A stretch of 5,509 nt of DNA from Chitinophagaceae bacterium (GTDB lineage Bacteria > Bacteroidota > Bacteroidia > Chitinophagales > Chitinophagaceae): positions 1 to 5,509 of the forward strand of contig JALOMX010000202.1 in the NCBI GenBank assembly GCA_025455245.1. Reading direction: 5' to 3'. The position numbers were made by a program, and so were the translations under genes. Shown piece after piece: positions 1 to 5,509 of this stretch. Below the pieces are notes generated by a model. It saw nothing but the letters and a program-made list of their open reading frames with translations. It did no database searches and had not been told where the DNA came from. Position 1 is the first letter of the stretch, and each line of letters begins with the position of its first letter.

Positions 1-243
1 AATCAACTGATGCTTTCACCCAACCCGGTCAGGGGAAATACCATGCTTGCAACATTTGCTCCGGTAACCGAACCATCTACTGCGCGCATCGTAGGCCCTT
101 CGGGCGCCGTACTTAAAAATCAGGCTATACCTGCATTTACCGATCAGGCAACCATTTATACCAATGGAATTCAGCAAGGGGTCTATATGCTTCAGATCAT
201 CAGTGGAAAAGATATACAAACCATCAGGTTTGTGAAACAATAG
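1..243 (+). CDS. C-terminal end of a T9SS-exported protein (type A sorting domain), 5' end outside window
   Basis: The reading frame is open from base 1 and ends in TAG at 241-243, giving the last 80 residues of a longer protein. The ATG at 10 is internal, because the frame continues upstream without a stop. The segment has the shape of a T9SS type A C-terminal sorting domain: an early SPNPV motif (residues 6-10), then short alternating beta strands, then the G-V-Y-M-L-Q-I motif (about residues 59-65) and a basic end, RFVKQ. In Bacteroidota such tails direct proteins through the type IX secretion system across the outer membrane, and are normally cleaved or anchored there. The catalytic or binding part of the protein lies left of the window, so its function cannot be told. 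A strong terminator follows 32 bases after the stop, marking the end of this transcription unit. Confidence 0.88.
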   Translation, partial: NQLMLSPNPVRGNTMLATFAPVTEPSTARIVGPSGAVLKNQAIPAFTDQATIYTNGIQQGVYMLQIISGKDIQTIRFVKQ

Positions 244-275
244 TGTGGTTTTAATTGGTGATTTTTTAGGTTACG

Positions 276-313
276 AAAGGGTCATTATTTCAATGGCCCT
301 TTTTTATTTTTTT
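276..313 (+). terminator. Rho-independent terminator after the T9SS-tail gene
   Basis: The arms 276-286 (AAAGGGTCATT) and 292-302 (AATGGCCCTTT) can form an 11-bp stem with one G-T wobble and a 5-base loop (287-291). A T-rich tail runs to 313 (five T, one A, seven T). This is a classic intrinsic terminator for the plus-strand gene ending at 243. Its T-tract overlaps the complement of the last codons and the TAA stop (304-306) of the read-through form of the acylase gene on the other strand. On the minus strand the hairpin lacks an immediate T-run, so it should work mainly in the plus direction. Confidence 0.88.
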
Positions 314-450
314 CTATTGCCAGGCGAATACATCGATTTTGCCTGCCTGATTACCTGTTCTTTATCAAGCGTCATTGTTTTGGTTTGTTGCTTTAAATAC
401 AATGGCACCTGATCATTAAAGTGAGGACTTGAAGGATTTGAAGACGCTCC
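304..450 (-). pseudogene. Orphaned 3' end of the acylase gene beyond the in-frame TAG
   Basis: Directly after the TAG, in the same frame, 48 sense codons run to a TAA at 306-304. The start reads GASSNPSSPHFNDQ, which matches the conserved end of penicillin-acylase beta chains (pattern YGAS-x-NP-x-SPH-[YF]-x-DQ). It is followed by a stretch containing KTMTLDKEQV, which fits the usual final helix. Family members usually have Tyr before GAS, so one change in the third base (TAT or TAC to TAG) explains the stop. With the TAG repaired the protein would be 681 residues, a normal size for the family; without it the enzyme loses a conserved piece and is probably unstable or inactive (inference). The last codons overlap the T-tract of the terminator of the convergent gene. 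Confidence 0.85.
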
Positions 451-2349
451 CTACATATTCAACGATTCAATTTGGGGCAATCCTTCTTTGGGAAAACGAA
501 TAAACATGACATAGCCATCGCCACCTGTTACCTTAATAGTACCGTCATGTTGTTGCTCGCCCCATTCGGCCGTCAGAACATCCGGAATGCCATACATGGG
601 AAATGATTCATTACCCCTGACTAATCGCTGCAAATCACCGAGGGTTATATCTTCCCGTCCAAAATATTTTACCTGATATTCCTTTACTTTTTTTAAAACT
701 TCAACACATTCCTGGTAAGTCAATTGCCGGGGCGTTGTTCGTTCAAGGTTTCTGTAAATGAGCAAAAAAACGGCCGCTCCCCTGCTATCAGGTATGGCAT
801 TTCTGTCCCAATTTCGGAATGTATTGATTTGGTAAGAAATCTCCGGATGTTTTAAGGTATCCAATAAAAACATCGTGTCAATCTGAATGGGATACGCAAG
901 TTGCTTCGGCAATTGCTTATCAAATTTAATTTCCTTTAATCTGTCAAAGCTTATTTTTTCAGGACCAAGCAATTCATAAACCCTTACGCTCCTGTTGTTA
1001 TGATAGGTTTCCCAACCATCTTCTTTGGCATACTGCTCAGGTTTAAGGTTATCCTCTTGGCCCGATGCAAAAAAACTGGAATGATTGGTATTAAACAGAA
1101 CCCCGCTTTTGGGATTTACATATTGCGGCAGATATTCCAGCGGTTTAAAGCTTGTCCATAGGGTTTTGGAAGTATTGCCGGGTAAGGTAGCCTTCCAGTT
1201 GAATCCGTTCAGGCTGTCACGGTAAGGCACAAGTGCATTGTTTATGTAAAAAATAGTATCGTACTTATCGGCATACACAATATTGAACATGGATAAAGCC
1301 TGCTTGCTGAGTGCATGATAAAATTCCGTATGGTTCTTTGCTTTGTTCATCATGTACCATTGCTCAATGGCAGCAATTTCCATGTTGGCCCCCATACGCA
1401 TGCTGTAAGCGCCTTGTTTATTCTTCATAGTGGCGCCGTAAATGCTCCAATACGCCTTTCTGCTTACGGAAAAAGGTATTCCTTTGATTTTCAGTTTCAC
1501 CTTCTCAACCTCCAGCTTTTTCCATTCCCCATCAACCTCATACAACAGCGGATCAGTTGGGTGCATGGTAAGCTTATACACATCAAAACGGTCAACATAA
1601 TTTACGGTATGTGCCCATCCAAGGTGCTCGTTTACTCCATGAAAAATACAAGGCCCTCCGGCAAGCAGTCCGCCAAGGGCATTCCATCCTTCTTCACTGC
1701 AAACATGAGCTTCGTAAAAAGCCTGAGGGCCGGTATTGGGCTGATGGGCATTTACCACCAACATGGCTTCACCTGAGGTAGTTTTGTTTCCATGAATGGC
1801 AAAGGCATTACTTCCTTTTTTGCCGTCGGGAGCGGGCGGATCAGGCACCCGGTTATTAAAAATCCTTACAAGGGCGCCTTCGGCACCGTTAAAAACAGAC
1901 AATGCAAAAACAGTAGCAGCTATATACTCTTTCGGCGTTACCGGAAAAGTTCTTTTCAAAATCACTTCATCGGGATGAGCCATGGCATAATCATTCACGC
2001 CCTGCACATACCCTTCAATCAGCTTTATAAAAGCAGGTGATAATTCATGCCAACGCTGCTCGGTAATCTGCATACATCGCAGCAAGCGAAAAGCATAATC
2101 TCCTGCGGCACCTCTTTTACCAAGGGCTTTTCCCATCAATCCTTTTACCGGCCAGACAACTTCCTGAAGGCTTTTAAAATCATCTTCGGCATGTGCCCAT
2201 GCAAGGCCATAAGAAACTTCCGGATCGGTTGGTGCAAAAATGTGAGGAACCCCAAAACTGTCGCGGACGATGGTAATGTTTGCAGGATTAACCTGTGCCT
2301 TGCACAGCATCCAAATGATTGACAGTATCGTAGTAAAAACAATACGCAT
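451..2349 (-). CDS. Penicillin acylase family Ntn hydrolase (exported), ended early by an in-frame TAG
   Basis: Members hydrolyse amide bonds of N-acyl compounds (beta-lactam side chains, acyl-homoserine lactones, lipopeptides); the substrate here is unknown. The ATG at 2349-2347 is preferred to the TTG at 2355. Numbered from it: signal peptide 1-18, with probable cleavage CKA|Q, so the enzyme is periplasmic; alpha-chain motifs RD..GVPHI (29-37) and GLAWAHAEDDF (48-58); a Pro-rich linker (about 168-178); then Gly179-Ser180, the expected self-cleavage site and N-terminal Ser nucleophile of the beta chain. His202 (beta 23) and the NTN motif at 420-422 (near beta 241) match known active-site positions. 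The frame stops at TAG 451-453 after 632 residues, but the family's conserved C-terminal segment follows at once in the same frame (304-450). The product is therefore truncated, or the TAG is a sequence error. No convincing promoter is seen; a TATACTTG box (2360-2353) lies only 3 bases from the ATG. Confidence 0.87.
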   Translation of the reverse strand: MRIVFTTILSIIWMLCKAQVNPANITIVRDSFGVPHIFAPTDPEVSYGLAWAHAEDDFKSLQEVVWPVKGLMGKALGKRGAAGDYAFRLLRCMQITEQRWHELSPAFIKLIEGYVQGVNDYAMAHPDEVILKRTFPVTPKEYIAATVFALSVFNGAEGALVRIFNNRVPDPPAPDGKKGSNAFAIHGNKTTSGEAMLVVNAHQPNTGPQAFYEAHVCSEEGWNALGGLLAGGPCIFHGVNEHLGWAHTVNYVDRFDVYKLTMHPTDPLLYEVDGEWKKLEVEKVKLKIKGIPFSVSRKAYWSIYGATMKNKQGAYSMRMGANMEIAAIEQWYMMNKAKNHTEFYHALSKQALSMFNIVYADKYDTIFYINNALVPYRDSLNGFNWKATLPGNTSKTLWTSFKPLEYLPQYVNPKSGVLFNTNHSSFFASGQEDNLKPEQYAKEDGWETYHNNRSVRVYELLGPEKISFDRLKEIKFDKQLPKQLAYPIQIDTMFLLDTLKHPEISYQINTFRNWDRNAIPDSRGAAVFLLIYRNLERTTPRQLTYQECVEVLKKVKEYQVKYFGREDITLGDLQRLVRGNESFPMYGIPDVLTAEWGEQQHDGTIKVTGGDGYVMFIRFPKEGLPQIESLNM

Positions 2350-2414
2350 ATACAAGTATAATGCTTAAAAATAAATCCACTGCTCAATTGTTCAATTCCT
2401 CACCAAAGCTTTAA

Positions 2415-2425
2415 ACTATCTTCGC
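2415..2425 (+). promoter_or_regulatory. Probable -7 promoter box of the ABC-F gene
   Basis: TATCTTCG (2417-2424) differs by one base from the Bacteroidota -7 consensus TAnnTTTG and lies 21 bases before the ATG at 2446. A weak -33-like TTG is present at 2388-2390, with a rather long spacer of 26 bases. The wider string ACTATCTTCGC is nearly identical to the one before mtaB (5049-5059), which supports the call. Transcription would start near 2430, giving a short leader. Confidence 0.5.
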
Positions 2426-2445
2426 CTCCGGAATTTTTATAAAGC

Positions 2446-4326
2446 ATGCATTATCTTTCGTCGGAGAACCTCACAAAATCTTACGGGGTCACCCCACTTT
2501 TTCAGAATATTTCTTTTCATATAAACGAAGGCGATAAGATAGCCCTTGTAGCCCGGAATGGAGTTGGCAAAAGTACCCTGCTGCGCATCATTGCCGGGCA
2601 GGAACAGCAGGATAGCGGAAAGCTTTGGATTCATAAAGATGTTAAGGTGGTTTTGTTTGAACAGGAGCCTCAATTTGAGGAACATAAATCCATTGCTGAA
2701 AATATTTTTCAGCATGACCACCCCATTCTGAATGCCATCAGGGACTACGAAATGGTAAGCGAAAGCGAGGATGCTGAAAAAATCATGGACGCCGTATCCA
2801 AAATGGACAGCCTCGGCGCATGGGATTTTGATGCCAAAGTAAAGCAGATACTTTCCAAACTTAATATCCATCATCTTGATCAAAGGGTGATTTCGCTATC
2901 CGGCGGGCAACGTAAGCGGGTAGCGCTTGCACGTACACTGATTGATGTTGGCTTTGAAGCACAACATGCCCTGCTGCTGATGGACGAACCTACCAACCAT
3001 CTCGATGTGGAAATGATCGAGTGGCTTGAATACTATCTCGGACAGGAAAAGGTGACACTGCTGATGGTAACCCACGACCGGTATTTCCTCGATGCCGTGT
3101 GTGAGGAGATTTGGGAAATGGAAAGCAGCAACATTTACACTTACAGGGGCGACTATGATAATTACCTGGAAAAGAAAGCTGCACGCATAGAAAGTGAACT
3201 TGCTACTATTGATAAGGCAAAGAATCAATACCGAAAAGAACTGGAATGGATGCGACGTCAACCCAAGGCCCGTACTACCAAAGCCAAAAGCAGGATTGAT
3301 GCCTTTTATGATGTGGAGTCTGTTGCGAAAAGAAAAGTGGTGGATGAGCAACTGCAACTGAATGTAAAAATGACCCGCATGGGCGGAAAGGTTGCCGAAA
3401 TGAAAAAGGTTTACAAAAAGTATGGTGATAAGGTTATCCTGAAAGGGTTTGATTATACATTTTCAAAGGGTGAACGAATTGGGGTAGTAGGAAAAAACGG
3501 AGTTGGCAAATCCACCTTCCTGAACATGTTGCTGGGTTTGGAGCAACCCGACAGCGGTAAAATAAACATTGGTGACACCGTTGTATTTGGCAACTACAGC
3601 CAACAGGGACTTGAATGGAAAGAAGATGTTCGTGTGATTGAATATGTAAAATCCTTTGCCGAAACCTTTCCTTTGGCAGGTGGTGGGGCACTTACTGCAT
3701 CCAAGTTTCTGGAATTGTTTCTTTTTTCGCCCGAAAAACAATACACCTACCTCAGCAGCCTGAGCGGTGGTGAGAAAAGGAGGCTTCAGTTACTCACCAT
3801 TCTCTTCCGAAATCCCAACTTTCTGATTCTAGATGAACCCACCAACGACCTTGACCTCCCTACCCTTGCCGTGCTCGAAAATTTTTTAAGTGAATACGAA
3901 GGCTGTGTAATGATCGTAAGCCATGACCGTTATTTTATGGACAGGCTTGTGGACCATCTCTTTGTATTTGATGGTGATGGCGAAGTGCGTGATTTTCCCG
4001 GTAATTACAGTCAGTTTCGTTTGGAACAAATGACGAAAGAAAAAGAAACTGCATCAAAGATTTCAGCAGTTGGAGAGGAAGCTAAAAGAGAAACTGTTCA
4101 AAAACCGGTTGCCAAAAGAAAATTAAGTTTTAAGGAGCAGCGAGAATTGGAGCAGCTTGAAAAGGAAATGCCTGCCCTTGAAACGGAACGAACCGAATTA
4201 ACCGACAAAATGAACAGCGGCTCCTTGGCTTATGAAGACCTGGATAAAGCCGCAAGACGTATTCAGGAAATTGCAGAATTGCTTGATGAAAAGGAAATGC
4301 GCTGGCTGGAATTGAGCGAGATATAA
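2446..4326 (+). CDS. uup: ABC-F family ATPase, Uup type
   Basis: A complete 626-residue soluble protein with two ABC ATPase domains and no membrane segments. Domain 1: Walker A at 36-43 (ARNGVGKS), signature LSGGQ 151-155, Walker B with D180 and catalytic E181, H-loop His210. The inter-domain linker (about 235-310) is charged and helical and holds the R-R-Q-P-K-A-R-T-T-K-A-K-S-R motif typical of ABC-F proteins. Domain 2: Walker A 349-356, signature LSGGE 439-443, D463/E464, His493. A Lys/Glu-rich tail (about 559-626) predicts a coiled coil like the C-terminal domain of Uup, which is why Uup is preferred over EttA. ABC-F proteins act on the ribosome during translation; Uup is also linked to rescue of stalled ribosomes and transposon excision in E. 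coli. Ala36 replaces the usual first Gly of the P-loop, which I believe is common in Bacteroidota. Nothing points to an antibiotic-resistance ABC-F. It is transcribed divergently from the acylase and alone. Confidence 0.93.
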   Translation: MHYLSSENLTKSYGVTPLFQNISFHINEGDKIALVARNGVGKSTLLRIIAGQEQQDSGKLWIHKDVKVVLFEQEPQFEEHKSIAENIFQHDHPILNAIRDYEMVSESEDAEKIMDAVSKMDSLGAWDFDAKVKQILSKLNIHHLDQRVISLSGGQRKRVALARTLIDVGFEAQHALLLMDEPTNHLDVEMIEWLEYYLGQEKVTLLMVTHDRYFLDAVCEEIWEMESSNIYTYRGDYDNYLEKKAARIESELATIDKAKNQYRKELEWMRRQPKARTTKAKSRIDAFYDVESVAKRKVVDEQLQLNVKMTRMGGKVAEMKKVYKKYGDKVILKGFDYTFSKGERIGVVGKNGVGKSTFLNMLLGLEQPDSGKINIGDTVVFGNYSQQGLEWKEDVRVIEYVKSFAETFPLAGGGALTASKFLELFLFSPEKQYTYLSSLSGGEKRRLQLLTILFRNPNFLILDEPTNDLDLPTLAVLENFLSEYEGCVMIVSHDRYFMDRLVDHLFVFDGDGEVRDFPGNYSQFRLEQMTKEKETASKISAVGEEAKRETVQKPVAKRKLSFKEQRELEQLEKEMPALETERTELTDKMNSGSLAYEDLDKAARRIQEIAELLDEKEMRWLELSEI

Positions 4327-4360
4327 GCCCGGCATTTCAAGGCTGGCGGTTTAGATTGCA

Positions 4361-4969
4361 TTAGACCTTTTCACTGATAAAATCCTTTAATCGCAAAGCC
4401 CATTGCCGGTAAACTGCATGGGATGGATGCAACCCGTCTGAGGCAAGCATTTCAGGTTCTCCGCCTGTTTTTCTGTAATCACCTGTAATATCAATCCATG
4501 CAACATTGTATTTGGCTGCCAACAGTGCGGCAGTAGTGTTATATTCATCAATGGCGCCTTCTATCTCCTTACTTTCCTTATTCTTAGCAAAAGGTGTAAC
4601 TCCCCAATCAGGTATTGAAATGGCAATTACCTGTTTTTCATGCCCGGCACATAAGCTGATCGACTTTTTTAGCAGGTATTCAAAATCTTCGGCAAAGTCT
4701 TCAACCGGTAATCCGCGGTACTGATTATTTACCCCGATCAGCAGTGTCACAAAATCATAATGCTGTTCAAAAGAGTGGTGGATTAAAAATTCGGCAAGTT
4801 CAAAAGTCGTCCAACCCGTTTGGGCAACAATCTCGGGTGCATGAATGGACAAACCATCCTTGCGCAGCAACTGAACGGTTTGATACGGAAATGACTGATG
4901 CAGCGGAACACCTTCACCAATGGTGTAACTATCCCCAAGGCAAAGCAGCGAATGAATATGTTTTGACAT
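4361..4969 (-). CDS. SGNH/GDSL-type hydrolase (esterase/lipase-like), cytoplasmic
   Basis: The protein has 202 residues from the ATG at 4969-4967 to a TAA at 4363-4361. The GDSL block is near the N-terminus: GDSYTIGEG with nucleophile Ser14. Block II is Gly52 (QTGWTT), block III is GVNN with Asn81 of the oxyanion hole, and block V is DGLHPS with Asp178 and His181 completing the triad. An IPDWGVTPFA segment (119-128) is also present. Such enzymes hydrolyse ester bonds of lipids, acetylated sugars or small esters; the substrate cannot be told. There is no signal peptide, so a cytoplasmic location is likely. A longer version starting at 5107 was rejected: its extra 46 residues have no family character and run across the mtaB promoter and start. 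The gene converges on uup with only 34 bases between stops, and diverges from mtaB. No clear promoter or Shine-Dalgarno sequence is visible before the ATG. Confidence 0.9.
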   Translation of the reverse strand: MSKHIHSLLCLGDSYTIGEGVPLHQSFPYQTVQLLRKDGLSIHAPEIVAQTGWTTFELAEFLIHHSFEQHYDFVTLLIGVNNQYRGLPVEDFAEDFEYLLKKSISLCAGHEKQVIAISIPDWGVTPFAKNKESKEIEGAIDEYNTTAALLAAKYNVAWIDITGDYRKTGGEPEMLASDGLHPSHAVYRQWALRLKDFISEKV

Positions 4970-5048
4970 AACACTAAGGTTGAATATTTCAGCAATCAAT
5001 TCATTTTCAGTGGATTTGATCCATTGGGTACCTGATAAAATGTGATTG

Positions 5049-5059
5049 ACTATCTTTGC
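5049..5059 (+). promoter_or_regulatory. Promoter -7 box of mtaB, Bacteroidota type
   Basis: TATCTTTG (5051-5058) is an exact match to TAnnTTTG. A -33-like ATTG ends at 5026, 24 bases upstream, slightly beyond the usual spacing. Only 10 bases separate the box from the ATG at 5069, so the transcript should have a leader of a few bases at most. The position also rules out the upstream GTG at 5042, which would lie before the transcription start. Confidence 0.65.
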
Positions 5060-5068
5060 GCCCCCAAA

Positions 5069-5377
5069 ATGGTAGCAGAACAACATAAAAAGACGGTGGC
5101 CTTTCACACATTAGGTTGCAAACTCAATTTCAGTGAAACGAGTACGCTAAGCCGGATGATGGAAAGTGAGGGTTTTGAAAAACGGGATTTTACCGATCGT
5201 GCGGATGTTTATGTTATCAACACCTGTTCGGTAACGGACAATGCCGATAAGGAATGCCGGATGCTTGTGCGACGTATTCAGCGAAAAGCACCCGAAAGCC
5301 TTGTGGTGATAACCGGTTGTTATGCGCAGCTTAAGCCAAAAGAAATTGCAGAAATAACATATCGCCGACCTGAGTAA
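5069..5377 (+). pseudogene. mtaB: mtaB 5' part: tRNA t6A37 methylthiotransferase, frame broken by a deletion near 5357
   Basis: MtaB is a radical-SAM enzyme that converts t6A to ms2t6A at position 37 of tRNAs reading ANN codons. From the ATG at 5069 the first 96 residues are the N-terminal MTTase domain (UPF0004) with all three auxiliary [4Fe-4S] cysteines: Cys17 (LGCKLNFSET), Cys53 (NTCSVT) and Cys84 (TGCYAQLKP). After KEIAEI (ending 5356) the expected continuation, a segment of about 17 residues containing a VLG-x-x-EK-like motif, is missing. The frame reads six unrelated codons plus GAG and stops at TAA 5375-5377. The homologous sequence resumes at 5358 in the +1 frame. A deletion of about 50 or 53 bases fits, as real damage or as an assembly fault. 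The start follows an exact promoter box, and the gene diverges from the SGNH hydrolase. Confidence 0.86.
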
Positions 5378-5509
5378 AGGCGACAGCACCAAAATCTCAA
5401 GTTGTGATATTGCCGAAGTGGAAGGCTTTATCAGCAGTTGGAGCCGGGGCGACCGTACCCGTACTTTTTTGAAAGTGCAGGATGGTTGCGATTACAACTG
5501 CAGCTTTTG
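5358..5509 (+). pseudogene. mtaB: mtaB continuation in the shifted frame, start of radical-SAM domain, cut by window edge
   Basis: From CAT at 5358 this frame is open for 50 codons to the end of the window. It begins HIADLSKGDS, which fits the variable end of the MtaB N-terminal domain. It reaches SRGDRTRTFLKVQDGCDYNC, the conserved entry to the radical-SAM domain. The first two Cys of the CxxxCxxC motif that binds the SAM [4Fe-4S] cluster are present; the third Cys codon is cut after its TG at 5508-5509. This part has no start codon of its own in a sensible place, so it belongs to the gene starting at 5069, displaced by +1. The rest of the protein, including the TRAM domain, would lie to the right of the window. 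Confidence 0.85.

Noticed and set aside
451..453. TAG as a recoded sense codon or programmed readthrough site
   Set aside because: The T9SS-tail gene in the same window ends naturally in TAG just before a terminator, so TAG works as a stop here. The context ATG-TAG-GGA resembles no known readthrough signal. A point mutation or sequence error is simpler.
1315..1776. 153-codon plus-strand frame opposite the acylase
   Set aside because: The acylase on the other strand has clear family motifs across this stretch; the antisense translation is rich in Cys, His and Ser with no domain-like pattern and is a shadow. The same holds for the 148- and 153-codon minus-strand frames at 2437-3357 opposite uup.
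2350..2355. TTG start of the acylase two codons upstream of the ATG
   Set aside because: The ATG at 2349 gives a normal signal peptide beginning MRIVF, and nothing supports the rarer TTG start.
2384..2397. Direct repeat TCAATT (2384-2389, 2392-2397) in the divergent intergenic region
   Set aside because: Short, AT-rich and without a known regulator pattern; expected by chance in such sequence.
2481..2580. Ala in place of the first Gly of the Uup P-loop as a sign of a degenerate ATP site
   Set aside because: The rest of the site (NGVGKS, LSGGQ, DE, His) is intact, and this variant is, to my knowledge, common in Bacteroidota ABC-F proteins.
4326..4347. Possible terminator hairpin between the convergent uup and SGNH genes
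   Set aside because: Only a 4-bp AGCC/GGCT stem with an 11-base loop and no T-run; too weak to call.
5042..5068. GTG start for mtaB
   Set aside because: It lies upstream of the exact TAnnTTTG box at 5051-5058, so it would not be in the transcript; the ATG at 5069 also fits the usual MtaB N-terminus.
4970..5107. 46-residue N-terminal extension of the SGNH hydrolase
   Set aside because: SGNH proteins of this type start shortly before the GDSY block; the extension has no family character and is antisense to the mtaB promoter and first codons.

Overview
The window looks like ordinary chromosomal DNA of a member of the Bacteroidota. The signs are a type IX secretion (T9SS) C-terminal sorting domain at the left edge, promoter boxes of the Bacteroidota TAnnTTTG type, no strong Shine-Dalgarno sequences, and protein families with sequence styles typical of that phylum. 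Family- or genus-level placement cannot be made from this sequence alone.

Layout, left to right: (1) the 3' end of a secreted or cell-surface protein with a T9SS sorting tail (+, 1-243), followed by a strong intrinsic terminator (276-313); (2) a penicillin-acylase-family Ntn hydrolase on the minus strand, starting at 2349, in which an in-frame TAG (451-453) cuts off a still recognisable 48-codon C-terminus that continues in the same frame to a TAA at 304-306; (3) a divergent intergenic region (2350-2445) with a promoter for (4) a complete ABC-F ATPase of the Uup type (+, 2446-4326); (5) a complete cytoplasmic SGNH/GDSL hydrolase (-, 4361-4969), convergent with the ABC-F gene; (6) a second divergent intergenic region (4970-5068) with a very good Bacteroidota promoter; (7) the 5' part of mtaB (+, from 5069), the tRNA ms2t6A methylthiotransferase. 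mtaB carries an internal deletion of about 50 bases with a frameshift near 5357, then resumes in another frame to the window edge, where the third Cys codon of the radical-SAM motif is cut.

Neighbouring genes alternate in strand, so no operon or shared pathway is evident. The genes are unrelated housekeeping or hydrolytic functions. I see no mobile element, CRISPR array, tRNA, rRNA or new multi-gene system. The notable content is the pair of gene lesions (nonsense codon in the acylase, deletion plus frameshift in mtaB), which mean either real gene decay or errors in the assembled sequence.
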